From positions 186,001 through 250,000 of the forward strand of contig JAPPOB010000010.1 of the NCBI GenBank assembly GCA_028818375.1: DNA of 64,000 bases, written 5' to 3'. Each line of letters starts with the position of its first letter. Position 1 is the first letter of the stretch. The notes beneath the pieces were generated by a model that was not told the DNA's origin, made no database searches, and was given only the letters and a program-made list of their open reading frames with translations. A program made the position numbers and the translations under genes. Of this stretch, positions 43,674 through 53,533 are shown piece by piece. The stretch comes from Anaerolineaceae bacterium (lineage in GTDB: Bacteria > Chloroflexota > Anaerolineae > Aggregatilineales > Phototrophicaceae).

Positions 43674-44394
43674 TCGTCGCTTCGCCGGCCAGGTGGCGTT
43701 GGTAACGGGCGGCGCAAGCGGCATTGGCGCGGGAATCGCCCGGCGGCTGGCAGCCGAAGGCGCGAGCGTGACGATCGGCGATAGCAACCCTCCCGCGCAG
43801 GCGGATGGCCTGGCGTCGGCGTTGATGGACGTTCGGGACGAGACATCGGTAAGGCGGGGCGTGGCCGCTGTGGTCGACAACCATGGCCGGCTGGATATCC
43901 TGGTCAATTGCGCCGGAATCCCGGGGCCCACGAGTGTCAAAATCACCGACTACAGGGCGGAGGAATTCGATCAGGTAGTGGCAGTGAATCTGCGCGGGGC
44001 CTTTCTGACGACCAGGGCTGCCATAGAGACCATGTTGCCCCGCAGTTACGGGCGGATCCTGCATCTGGTTTCAATTGCCGGCAAGGAAGGTAATCCGGGC
44101 ATGGTCGGCTACTCGGCCTCCAAGGCGGGCATGACCGGATTGATCAAGGGCGTTGGCAAGGAATACGCGACCAGCGGCATCACGGTCAACGGGCTGGCTC
44201 CTGCGGTCATTCGGACGCCCATGATCGCCGACGTAACGCCGGAGATGCTCTCTTATATGGAAAGCAGGATTCCCATGGGTCGTCTGGGCACGATTGAGGA
44301 AGTGGCGTCGCTGGCCTGCTGGATCGTTTCCCCCGAGGCCAGTTTCAACACAGGCTGCATCTTCGACCTCAGCGGTGGACGCGCCACCTGGTAA
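43666..44394 (+). CDS. SDR family oxidoreductase
   Basis: Classical short-chain dehydrogenase/reductase of 242 residues. The cofactor motif is TGGASGIGAGIA. NCAGIPG follows, and the catalytic triad lies in VSIAG...YSASKAG (Ser, Tyr, Lys). An Asp after the second strand (IGDSN) suggests NAD(H). VNGLAPAVIRTPM and DLSGGRATW close the fold. The GTG start at 43666 overlaps the amidase by 8 bases. Substrate unknown. Confidence 0.9.
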   Translation: MADRRFAGQVALVTGGASGIGAGIARRLAAEGASVTIGDSNPPAQADGLASALMDVRDETSVRRGVAAVVDNHGRLDILVNCAGIPGPTSVKITDYRAEEFDQVVAVNLRGAFLTTRAAIETMLPRSYGRILHLVSIAGKEGNPGMVGYSASKAGMTGLIKGVGKEYATSGITVNGLAPAVIRTPMIADVTPEMLSYMESRIPMGRLGTIEEVASLACWIVSPEASFNTGCIFDLSGGRATW

Positions 44395-44398
44395 CAAA

Positions 44399-44425
44399 AA
44401 CGGCGCCCGACTGGCGGACGCCGTT
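44399..44425 (-). terminator. Intrinsic terminator between convergent genes
   Basis: Stem AACGGCG (44399-44405) and CGCCGTT (44419-44425). On the minus strand the stem is followed by TTTTTG, giving a proper terminator for the membrane-protein gene at 44450-44857. On the plus strand the T-run is missing, so it may serve the SDR gene only weakly. Confidence 0.7.
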
Positions 44426-44449
44426 CTCCACGTTGGATTTGTGCCAGAA

Positions 44450-44857
44450 TCAGGCTTCCTTGCTGCCACCTGTAGCTTCGGCAATCCAGGCCAGTGAAAC
44501 GCCGGAAATGATGTGGGCGTAGAAGTGAGCGCCCGAAAGATCCAGCGCAAGCACGGCGCCCCCGGTTATCGCCGGCACAATGATGTTGGGGGCAATGATC
44601 CACCAAATGATGCCGTAGACCAACCCGACGACCAGGGTCTGCCACCCACCCGTGGCCATGCCTTCAACCCATCCGGTATAAATGCCGCCGAAAACAGCGC
44701 TGCCAATCAGAAACAAAATGAAGCCAATTATCGCTGCGCTTCCCTCTCCAAGAATCCCGGCGATCGTGGAGATTTCTCCAGATCCCAAAAAGGCGAGGTA
44801 CAGGAAACTGGCGATGATGCCGAGCATCCCTCCTCTGTGTAGTTTGTCCATCTCCAT
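44450..44857 (-). CDS. Small integral membrane protein, four predicted helices
   Basis: A 135-residue, very hydrophobic, Gly-rich protein with helices at about residues 10-30, 38-58, 72-92 and 104-126. Notable segments are GGIYTGWVEG, YGIIWWIIAPNIIVPAITGG and YAHIISGVSLAWIAEATGG. The paired Trp residues and the His in the last helix are not enough to name a family. Ribosome site GAGGGG precedes ATG at 44857. Transcribed alone, with its own terminator. Function unknown. Confidence 0.7.
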   Translation of the reverse strand: MEMDKLHRGGMLGIIASFLYLAFLGSGEISTIAGILGEGSAAIIGFILFLIGSAVFGGIYTGWVEGMATGGWQTLVVGLVYGIIWWIIAPNIIVPAITGGAVLALDLSGAHFYAHIISGVSLAWIAEATGGSKEA

Positions 44858-44904
44858 CAGAATCCCCTCTCAACTCCTCCTGTCTTTCTGGTTACCGCCA
44901 AACG

Positions 44905-44933
44905 AGCATACCCTGTTTTGCTTAGTGACGCAA
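44905..44933 (-). promoter_or_regulatory. Weak promoter candidate for the small membrane protein gene
   Basis: On the minus strand, TTGCGT at 44933-44928 and TATGCT at 44910-44905, 17-base spacer. Only half of the -35 matches consensus. It lies in the 284-base space before gnd. Confidence 0.3.
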
Positions 44934-45078
44934 AGTAACTGGTTCACTATCCCCGCATGGCGATGAATTCGCGTCATCAGTGCCGCAATTTTTATTTTTT
45001 CTTGTCATTTGCACACCGCAAACCTGCTTCCCCAAACACAATTCTTCCAGGGACCTCCAGGGACCCGGTAAACGCAGT

Positions 45079-45093
45079 CTGTTGAATCAACAG
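45079..45093. repeat. 15-base palindrome upstream of gnd, possible operator
   Basis: CTGTTG-AAT-CAACAG, two perfect 6-base arms around AAT, 49 bases ahead of the gnd start. A 9-base direct repeat (CCAGGGACC at 45047-45055 and 45057-45065) lies just before it. Together these look like a small regulatory region. Confidence 0.4.
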
Positions 45094-45141
45094 TGGCTGC
45101 GTTATTCTCTTGCGGACTGGCGGGCCCAAAGTGGAGATGGA

Positions 45142-46593
<1,452 letters not shown>

Positions 46594-46612
46594 GCCATTT
46601 GCCGGTAGCGCC

Positions 46613-47713
46613 ATGCCCTCCCTGACGACAAATGCTGCCTTTCTGATAACCTTTTTCCTGGCCCTGGCGCTGGCTATCGCCACCAGCCCGCTGATGATGA
46701 GCCTGGGCTGTCGCCTGGGCATTGTGACGCGGCCCTCCAGGAGACGTCTTCACGAAGGTGACCGGGCCCGCCTCTCAAGGTTGGGGGGCGGCGTCCTGTT
46801 TATCAGCTTTACCGGGACGGTTCTGGCGGCCCAACTGCTCGACGTGCCGCGCCACGATGTGGAGGAACCGCTGCGCCTGACCGGCCTGTTGCTGGGCGCG
46901 CTGGTCATTTTTGTCACGGGCCTGCTGGACGACTGGCTGGAACTAAAGCCGCACTGGTGGTTTGCGGCCCAGTTGCTCGCCGCCGGCATCGCGATCCATC
47001 ATCACATCTTCATTGAAGGCTTCAACAATCCGTTCACCGGCACACAAACGCCGGAGTGGCCCTTTGTGTTTACGATTGCCATTTCGCTGCTGTGGATCAT
47101 TGGCATGACCAACACCGTCAATTTTCTGGATGGCCTCGACGGTCTCTCCCACGGCGTTGTCTTCATCGCCGCCTGCGTTCTCTTTCTGAACAGCGCTATC
47201 GTGCTTGAACCGCCGCAACTCAGCGTCAGTCTTCTGCCACTGGCCCTAATGGGCGCCGCCCTGGGTTTCCTGGTCCACAATTTTTATCCTGCGCGGATTT
47301 TCGCCGGCGGCGGCGCTTATCTGCTGGGATACCTGATTGCCTGTTTGAGCATCATTGGCGGGGCCAAGATGGCGACCGTGCTGATGGTGATGGCCTTGCC
47401 CATACTTGATGCTATCTGGCAAATGGTCAACCGCATCCTGACCGGCCGCAGCCCCTTTCGCGGCGACAGGGGCCACGCCCATCATCGCCTGCTTGATCTT
47501 GGCTTCAGCCAACGACAGATTGTGCTGGGCTACTATCTTTTTTGCACTGGTTTCGGCACTCTGACCCTGCTTCTGGAAAGCCGCTCTTTCAAGCTGATTT
47601 CCCTCGTCCTGTTGTCGGTCATTGTGGTGTGTGGCCTTGCCCTTTTGCTCTGGTTGGGGCGGGCGGGCATTCAGGACGCAGCGGGCAAGAGGTCCCCGGG
47701 CAGGGGCGTGTAG
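46613..47713 (+). CDS. WecA/MraY-like polyprenyl-phosphate sugar-1-phosphate transferase with altered active site
   Basis: Multi-pass membrane enzyme of the family that loads a sugar-1-phosphate onto undecaprenyl phosphate for glycan synthesis. The 366 residues have about ten helices. Conserved parts include GLLDDWLELKP (Asp106, Asp107), NTVNFLDGLDGL (Asn170, Asp173) and the C-terminal GHAHHRLLDLG (His288, 290, 291). The next key motif, normally FMGDxG, reads FAGGGA at 230-235, so the third Mg-binding Asp is Gly233. The product could be inactive, regulatory, or use a shifted ligand. It lies 19 bases after gnd. Confidence 0.8.
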   Translation: MPSLTTNAAFLITFFLALALAIATSPLMMSLGCRLGIVTRPSRRRLHEGDRARLSRLGGGVLFISFTGTVLAAQLLDVPRHDVEEPLRLTGLLLGALVIFVTGLLDDWLELKPHWWFAAQLLAAGIAIHHHIFIEGFNNPFTGTQTPEWPFVFTIAISLLWIIGMTNTVNFLDGLDGLSHGVVFIAACVLFLNSAIVLEPPQLSVSLLPLALMGAALGFLVHNFYPARIFAGGGAYLLGYLIACLSIIGGAKMATVLMVMALPILDAIWQMVNRILTGRSPFRGDRGHAHHRLLDLGFSQRQIVLGYYLFCTGFGTLTLLLESRSFKLISLVLLSVIVVCGLALLLWLGRAGIQDAAGKRSPGRGV

Positions 47714-48774
47714 GATAGATCCTCGTAGCCGAACGCGGCCGGCCCGACAACCTCGAGCGCAGCCGGCGACTTCAGTTCCCGCACGGCCGGCATGCCAATC
47801 ACGGCCACGCGCAGGCCGTAGCGCAGCAGTTCAGTGCCCAGTGGGGTGCCATCCTCCAGCGTGACGATGGTGATCAGGTCCGGCACGCAGCACTGTACGT
47901 CTCCGTCGCGCCACGCGACCAGATTTTCATTCTGGAAGACGATCTCCATACAGTCGTCGGGAGTGTCAAAGGCCTGCAGGCTCATCCTGCCTCTCGCAAA
48001 GCCCTGAACGGTGCGACGTTCCACGTCCACGATTTTGCCTTCAAACAGGACCCGCCCGTTGCCCAGCGCGGCAATGACTTGCGCCGGGGACGCCACCTTG
48101 TCTTCTCGCGCCTGCAATACAGCCCGGCCCATCTTCAGCGCCAGCGAAAGTGTGCCGCGCACCAAATGAGCCTTGACTTCCGCGCCGCTCATCAGGGACA
48201 TCACCAGTGCGGCACTGCCGCCCATCTCTATGGTCAGGTTGCGGGCCCATTCCTCAGCCTGCAACGGGCTGGACAGTCGTTCAAAGATGGCGATGTTGCC
48301 ATGGCAATCGCCGAGGGCCAGGGGGCTGGCCGGAATGCCGCCAATGGAGAAGGTGTCCATCTGCAGTTCCGGGAAGGCGCGGCCCATCCCGTCGCCGTCG
48401 AGAACCGGCAACCCGAGTTGCAGGGCGCACATCAGGGGTTCCAGCGCATTGGAACCACCGATTTCGTTGATCACGAGGGCATCAAAATCGCGTCGCAGAT
48501 GCGCGGCCAGCGCCTGCACCGCGCGGGCGACCTCGTCGCCGGCCTCAATCTTTTCGATGCCGACGGTCGGCGCGCCCATCATCCCAACACCGACCACGAG
48601 CGCGTCATCAGGCAATTGCGCCACGTTCAGAACAGGGCAGGGTGCGCCACTCAGCCGCAATTGCCTGTCGAGCTTCAGGCGTCCGATGTAGGTATTGCCG
48701 CCGCCGCCGGTGCCAAGGATGCCGGCCCCCAGCGCCAGCGCGGCCGTGTCGCCCAGACCCACACTGGCGCTCAC
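47671..48774 (-). CDS. DUF917 family protein (S-methylthiohydantoin desulfurase-like), copy A
   Basis: A 367-residue member of the DUF917 family, often found beside HyuA-type hydantoinases. Typical segments are ALGAGILGTGGGGNTYIG, GMMGAPTVGIEKIEAGDE, NEIGGSNALEPLMCALQLGL, DGDGMGRAFPELQMDTF and QNENLVAWRDGDVQCCVPDLI. Overlaps copy B by 4 bases and the convergent WecA-like gene by 43. One family member is described as acting on S-methylated thiohydantoins; the substrate here is unknown. Last gene of the operon. Confidence 0.85.
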   Translation of the reverse strand: MSASVGLGDTAALALGAGILGTGGGGNTYIGRLKLDRQLRLSGAPCPVLNVAQLPDDALVVGVGMMGAPTVGIEKIEAGDEVARAVQALAAHLRRDFDALVINEIGGSNALEPLMCALQLGLPVLDGDGMGRAFPELQMDTFSIGGIPASPLALGDCHGNIAIFERLSSPLQAEEWARNLTIEMGGSAALVMSLMSGAEVKAHLVRGTLSLALKMGRAVLQAREDKVASPAQVIAALGNGRVLFEGKIVDVERRTVQGFARGRMSLQAFDTPDDCMEIVFQNENLVAWRDGDVQCCVPDLITIVTLEDGTPLGTELLRYGLRVAVIGMPAVRELKSPAALEVVGPAAFGYEDLSYTPLPGDLLPAAS

Positions 48775-49853
48775 TGGCCGTAACGCTCCTCTACCGGCAC
48801 GTATTCGACGTCATAGCCAAACACCCGCGGCCCGACCAGTCCCAGTCCCGCCTCGCTACGCCAGCGGGGAGTGCATGCAAAGGCGATCACTTCAACTCGG
48901 AAGCCGTAGCGCAGGCCTTCCGTGGTGATGGGCTCACCGGTCTCAATATCCAGTACGGCGATGAGGTCCGGCACGGTGACGCAGACGTAGCCGTCGATGC
49001 GCACGGCAAGGTGCTCGTTCTGGAAGGATAGCTGCAACTCCTTGCCTTCATAGTCTGCGATGCCGGTCATGAAGGCGTCGCCTTTGGCGAAACCGGCCTC
49101 CGTGCGCCGCTGGACGTCGCTGATCTTGCCGCGGAAAACCGTAAATCCGTTTACCGACTCACGCACTGTGCGGACAGGGTCCTGTTCCTCCAGCCGGGCC
49201 CTGCGGATGGTTTCACCGATTCGCTGCGCCTGGGTGATTGTGTCCGGCACGGCCGCTTCCTTCAACTCGGCGACTGTCGCCGCATAGAGGGCGATCATTG
49301 CGCTGGCGCCCATGTCGACGGTCACGCTGCGGGCGAAGGTCTCCGTCCAGTGGTTGTTGATGGTCTCCATGATGACGGTGTTGCCCCGTTCGTCCGACAT
49401 GGCCATGGGTGTGGCGGATATACCGTGGATTGTGTGCGTGACCATTTGCAGCTCGGGAAAGGCCCGGCCCATGCCGTCACAATCGACCATTGGCAGGCGC
49501 AGTCGTGCAGCAGCGTAGATCGGAACGACCGAATTCAGCCCGCCCGCCTCTATGCTCATCGTTGCGCGCACGGGCTTGCCGATGTACTTGCCGACCGAGA
49601 GGAAGGCGTTGACGATGTCGTCGCCATTTGGCACTTTCTCGACCATCACAGTGAGAGCGCCCATCATGGCGGTGGGAACGATGAGGTCCTCGTCATTCAG
49701 TTCGTCCAGGGTATAGAGATCAACCGGCCCGTAGCGACGAATCGATTCACGCGCCATCAACTTGCCGATGTAGGGGTCGCCTCCGCCGCCGGTGCCCAGC
49801 ACGGCGGCGCCAAGCGCGATGTCCTCCAGAGCAGCTTCATCAATGACGCGCAT
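48771..49853 (-). CDS. DUF917 family protein, copy B
   Basis: A 360-residue paralogue with the same architecture: ALGAAVLGTGGGGDPYIGKL, MMGALTVMVEKVPNGDDI, VDCDGMGRAFPELQMVTHTI and QNEHLAVRIDGYVCVTVPDL. Compared with copy A it has EAGGLNSVVPIYAAARLRLP in place of EIGGSNALEP, so the ligand pocket may differ. The start ATG shares a base with the HyuA stop. Likely forms an enzyme with HyuA or acts in the next step. Confidence 0.85.
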   Translation of the reverse strand: MRVIDEAALEDIALGAAVLGTGGGGDPYIGKLMARESIRRYGPVDLYTLDELNDEDLIVPTAMMGALTVMVEKVPNGDDIVNAFLSVGKYIGKPVRATMSIEAGGLNSVVPIYAAARLRLPMVDCDGMGRAFPELQMVTHTIHGISATPMAMSDERGNTVIMETINNHWTETFARSVTVDMGASAMIALYAATVAELKEAAVPDTITQAQRIGETIRRARLEEQDPVRTVRESVNGFTVFRGKISDVQRRTEAGFAKGDAFMTGIADYEGKELQLSFQNEHLAVRIDGYVCVTVPDLIAVLDIETGEPITTEGLRYGFRVEVIAFACTPRWRSEAGLGLVGPRVFGYDVEYVPVEERYGQ

Positions 49854-51397
49854 TACTCGCCCTCCTGCAGGTCGCCGACGGCCTTGACCATGATCCGCGT
49901 GGCATTGCCGGGCAGATAGGCCAGAGGGACTTCCTCGACCTCAACAATCTCCACGCTTGCCGCGTCCGCCCCTGCGGCGGTGGCGCGGGACGTGGCTTCA
50001 GCGCGGGCCTTTGCCAGCGCTTCATCACGCGTCATTTCCGCCAGAGAAAAGATCTGGTCGCACTCGCCGCCAACCTGTGCGATGGCGGCTCCGATGGCGT
50101 TCGCTACCGGGAAGTGATCGGGGCGCACCATCTCCGAAGCACCGACGATTTTGCGGCGCACGAGAATGCTGCCGCCGCCGACCACGATAACCGGTACTTC
50201 CGCCGCACTGGTTTTCATTCGGTCTACGGCAACGTTGACCATGTCCTCGACTCGGTCTTCGACTCTCGCGACCAGGTCGGGGTCCAACCCGGAGACCCGG
50301 TCGGCGTCACCAATATCCTCATGGCCGGCAGCCACGATGACGTCTGTCGCCGTGAGTTCATCGCCACCGAAGACCTGCGCCCGGGAGGTGAGTTCAAAGC
50401 CCACACTGCGCGGCCCGACCTGCAAGGGTTTCCTCTGGATAAGGCTGCCACCACCGAGTCCAATGGAAATCGTATCCGGCATGCGGAAATTGGTGCGGAC
50501 GCCACCGATTTCCACGGCAAGGGCGGCGACGCGCGGGAAACCGTGTCGTAACACACCGATATCGGTTGTGGTGCCGCCCACGTCGACGACGATGGCGTCG
50601 CGCAGGCCGCTCAGGAAGGCCGCGCCACGCATGCTGTTGGTGGGGCCGGAAGCGAAAGTCAGCACGGGGTAGGCAGCGGCAAAATCGGCGGCCATCAGCG
50701 TGCCGTCGTTCTGGCTGATGTAAAAGGGCGCGGTAATTTCCATTTCCTGCAGCGCGGAACGGAAGCCATTGATGGTCTGGTGGGCCAGCTGGCGCAAACA
50801 GCCGTTCATAATGGCGGCGTTTTCGCGCTCCAGCAGGCCGATGCGCCCGATAGAACTGGACAGTGTGATGATCGCGTCCGGGATGGCGTCCCGCACAATG
50901 GCCGCCGTGTCTTCCTCGAAACGTGCGTTCACCGGGGAGAACACGGAGGAAATGGCGACGACGTCGATGCCCTCGTCGCGAATCTGTGCGGCGATGTCCC
51001 GGACTTCGCCCGCATTGAAGGGCGATATTTCGCGGCCGTCAAACTCGTGTCCGCCATGCGCCATAAACATCATCCCGCCTACGGCCTCGCTCAGGTCCTT
51101 TGGCCAGTCAACCATGGGAGGAAGGCAGGCCGTCGCCGGCAGGCCGAGACGTATGCAGGCCGTGCGCGTGAGGTGGCGTCTTTCGACGACGGCGTTGGTG
51201 AAGTGCGTCGTTCCGATCATGACGCCGTCGACAGAATCCACCGCCATTTCACTGTCGCGCAACAGCGTCTCCAACGCGTCAGTGATCCCGTCCGTCACGT
51301 TGGCTGTTGTCGGAGTCTTGACAGAGCCCAGCACATTGTGTCCGTCCATCAGCACGGCGTCGGTGTTGGTGCCTCCGACATCGATTCCTATGCGCAC
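49853..51397 (-). CDS. hyuA: Hydantoinase/oxoprolinase family protein (HyuA-like, ATP-dependent)
   Basis: ATP-grasping ring-opening enzyme family that includes N-methylhydantoinase A and 5-oxoprolinase. The 514 residues match a short HyuA without the HyuB partner. MRIGIDVGGTNTDAVLMDG starts the Hydant_A_N domain. GTTHFTNAVVERR, ISSVFSPVNARFEEDTAAIV and VVDVGGTTTDIGVLRHGFPR (second phosphate loop) follow, and GGGSILVRRKIVGASEM is near the end. Encoded between DUF917 copies C and B, which probably act on the same heterocycle. Acetone carboxylase-type activity is less likely. Confidence 0.88.
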   Translation of the reverse strand: MRIGIDVGGTNTDAVLMDGHNVLGSVKTPTTANVTDGITDALETLLRDSEMAVDSVDGVMIGTTHFTNAVVERRHLTRTACIRLGLPATACLPPMVDWPKDLSEAVGGMMFMAHGGHEFDGREISPFNAGEVRDIAAQIRDEGIDVVAISSVFSPVNARFEEDTAAIVRDAIPDAIITLSSSIGRIGLLERENAAIMNGCLRQLAHQTINGFRSALQEMEITAPFYISQNDGTLMAADFAAAYPVLTFASGPTNSMRGAAFLSGLRDAIVVDVGGTTTDIGVLRHGFPRVAALAVEIGGVRTNFRMPDTISIGLGGGSLIQRKPLQVGPRSVGFELTSRAQVFGGDELTATDVIVAAGHEDIGDADRVSGLDPDLVARVEDRVEDMVNVAVDRMKTSAAEVPVIVVGGGSILVRRKIVGASEMVRPDHFPVANAIGAAIAQVGGECDQIFSLAEMTRDEALAKARAEATSRATAAGADAASVEIVEVEEVPLAYLPGNATRIMVKAVGDLQEGE

Positions 51398-51431
51398 GCT
51401 TGCTCCTTTCGGGTATTCCAGATCGGGGTGT

Positions 51432-52538
51432 TCACCCGTCCCGGTTATCCGTTACGGGTAGTCCTATGCGTCCTCCCGGCAAGGGGCGCCAGGGAACATC
51501 GTAGCCAAATGCCTTTGGCCCCACGGCCGCCAGCGCGGCCCTTGTGCAAAGTTCGGCTGGCGCCGGCACGGCGATGACCACCACTCGCGTCCCGTAGCGC
51601 AGCATTTCGGTCGAAACCGGCTCACCGGTTTCGGCAGTGACCATACAAATCAGATCGGGCACGGTCGCGACCACCTCGCCATTGAGCCAGGCGATGAGGT
51701 ATTCGTTCTGAAAGGCGATCTTCAATTTATCCTGGCCATCAAACGCCACACAGGTCAGGTTGCCCCGGGCGAAACCGCGCACGATACGGCGATTGACGTC
51801 ATTGATCTTGCCGCGAAAAATAATCTTCCCCTGCAGGCGTTCTGCCACAACCGCAGGCACGTCATCGCCCTGGGAGTTCAGTACGGCGCTGCCAAGCTGG
51901 CGGGCCAGGCTCATCGTGTATTTGATGGCAGTTGCCCGCAACTGGACCCCATTCATCACATAGCCGGCCATGGCGCCGCGGGCGCCCATGCTGATGGCAA
52001 TGTTGCGCGCCACGCGTTCCCCCCACTTTTCCGTGGCAGCCTGTGGCACCAGGGCGAAACGATGGGCGACGTCCACTATGGCATAGGGCGCGGCGCTGAT
52101 GTCCCCCTCAAAGACGAAGGCGGACATCTGGATTTCCGGGAAAGCGCGTCCCATCCCGTCGGCGTCCACAGTCGGGATGCCCAGTTGCCGACCGGCGATC
52201 AGCGGCTGCATCGAATTGGCGCCGCCGATTTCAGCAATGACGACGGCATCAAACTTCCGGCCAACGTGGTTTTGCAGCTGGACGATGGCTTCCGCCATCT
52301 CCCGCCCCTGGGGGATCTTCTCGATGCTTACGGTGGGCGCGCCGATGTTGCCACAGACCACCAGACAGGCATCGTCCGGCACCTGCCTGGGGTTGAGCAC
52401 CGGCTGCGGGCCGTATTCTTCCAGCACGGAACGAAGGTGCAGGCTTCCCAGATAGGGATTGCCGCCTCCGCCGGTTCCCAGAATGCCGGCGCCAATGGCG
52501 ATCGGGTGAATGTCTTCGACCGTGACCTGTTTGAGCAT
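51432..52538 (-). CDS. DUF917 family protein, copy C
   Basis: A 368-residue paralogue beginning [20 protein letters not shown], with GTGGGGNPYLGSLHLRSV, GNIGAPTVSIEKIPQGREMA, EIGGANSMQPLIAGRQLGIP and DADGMGRAFPEIQMSAFVF. The ATG at 52538 shares one base with the stop of the upstream ABC ATPase (TGATG), so the ATPase and this gene are translationally linked. It is closer in motif detail to copy A than to copy B. Confidence 0.85.
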   Translation of the reverse strand: MLKQVTVEDIHPIAIGAGILGTGGGGNPYLGSLHLRSVLEEYGPQPVLNPRQVPDDACLVVCGNIGAPTVSIEKIPQGREMAEAIVQLQNHVGRKFDAVVIAEIGGANSMQPLIAGRQLGIPTVDADGMGRAFPEIQMSAFVFEGDISAAPYAIVDVAHRFALVPQAATEKWGERVARNIAISMGARGAMAGYVMNGVQLRATAIKYTMSLARQLGSAVLNSQGDDVPAVVAERLQGKIIFRGKINDVNRRIVRGFARGNLTCVAFDGQDKLKIAFQNEYLIAWLNGEVVATVPDLICMVTAETGEPVSTEMLRYGTRVVVIAVPAPAELCTRAALAAVGPKAFGYDVPWRPLPGGRIGLPVTDNRDG

Positions 52539-53461
52539 CAGACCACCTCTGGATGCAGGTGGCAGGCGACCTTGTGGTCGGCATCGACCGTGACCAGCGG
52601 GGGTTCGTCCGTTGCGCAGCGGTCGAGGGTCTCTGCGTGACAACGCGGCGCGAATGGACAGCCCCTCTCTGCCCGTCCTGCCGTGGGGTCGCCACGCAAC
52701 ACAATTTGCTCGCCCTGTGAGTCCGGTTCCGGTTCGGGGATGGCGGATATCAGGGCCTGGGTATAGGGGTGTCGCGAATCTTCGAAGATCGTACGCACCG
52801 GCGCTTGCTCAACGATCTTGCCCAGGTAGAGCAGGGCGACCTCGTCACACATGTAACGCACAACGCTGAGGTCATGGGAGATGAAAAGGTAGGTCAACTC
52901 AAACCGGTCCTGCAGTTGCTGCAAGAGGTTGAGAATCTGCGCCTGCACCGAGACATCGAGGGCGGATGTAGGCTCGTCCAGGACAAGCAGCCCAGGACGT
53001 ACGGCCAGGGCCCTCGCGATGCCAATGCGCTGTTGCTGGCCGCCGCTGAACTCATGGGGGTAGCGAAAGTAATGTTCTTCCTTGAGCCCGACGACATGCA
53101 TCAGTTCCAGCACACGGTCGCGCGCCGCGCTGCTGCCAATACCTTCATGAATCCAGAGGGGTTCGCCAACAATCTGACCCACGGTCATGCGACCGTTCAG
53201 GGATGCGGAAGGCGACTGATAGATCATCTGCATGTCGGCGCGACTGGCGCGCAGCTGCCGCGCGTCCAGGGCCCTGAAGTCCACGCCGTCGTAGAGGATT
53301 TCCCCGCTCGTAGGTTCCATGAGGCGCAGGATGCATTTGCCTATCGTAGTCTTGCCCGAACCTGATTCGCCGACCAGCCCAAGCGTCTTCCCCCGTGCGA
53401 CCGTCAGGCTGACGTCGTCCACGGCGCGCACGACGTGATCCTGCCTTGTTTTTGGAAACAA
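52538..53461 (-). CDS. Oligopeptide/dipeptide ABC transporter ATPase (OppF/DppF-like), N-terminally short
   Basis: Cytoplasmic ATPase of a peptide-type importer, 307 residues from a TTG at 53461. GESGSGKTT (Walker A), [28 protein letters not shown] (signature), [16 protein letters not shown] (Walker B) and the oligo_HPY tail with [11 protein letters not shown] are intact. The frame upstream still reads [10 protein letters not shown], like the normal first strand, but meets a TAG at 53488-53486. The family's starting strand (LLEVxxL) is missing. No opp permease, receptor or OppD gene is nearby. It may be a remnant or serve a distant transporter. Confidence 0.8.
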   Translation of the reverse strand: MFPKTRQDHVVRAVDDVSLTVARGKTLGLVGESGSGKTTIGKCILRLMEPTSGEILYDGVDFRALDARQLRASRADMQMIYQSPSASLNGRMTVGQIVGEPLWIHEGIGSSAARDRVLELMHVVGLKEEHYFRYPHEFSGGQQQRIGIARALAVRPGLLVLDEPTSALDVSVQAQILNLLQQLQDRFELTYLFISHDLSVVRYMCDEVALLYLGKIVEQAPVRTIFEDSRHPYTQALISAIPEPEPDSQGEQIVLRGDPTAGRAERGCPFAPRCHAETLDRCATDEPPLVTVDADHKVACHLHPEVV

Positions 53462-53533
53462 CGCCCGAAGTTTATCCCCACGTTGCTACTGGCGCAACCT
53501 TGGCCAGTGACAGGGCGAGTCGAAAGCATGCCC

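Noticed and set aside
44399..44425. Hairpin as part of a repeat array
   Set aside because: Single copy in the window and placed exactly between convergent genes; an intrinsic terminator explains it.
53404..53529. Alternative frame from an ATG at 53529 as the true start of the OppF gene through a frameshift
   Set aside because: The translated upstream frame (MLSTRPVTGQGC...) does not resemble the OppF N-terminus, so joining the frames would not restore the family sequence.
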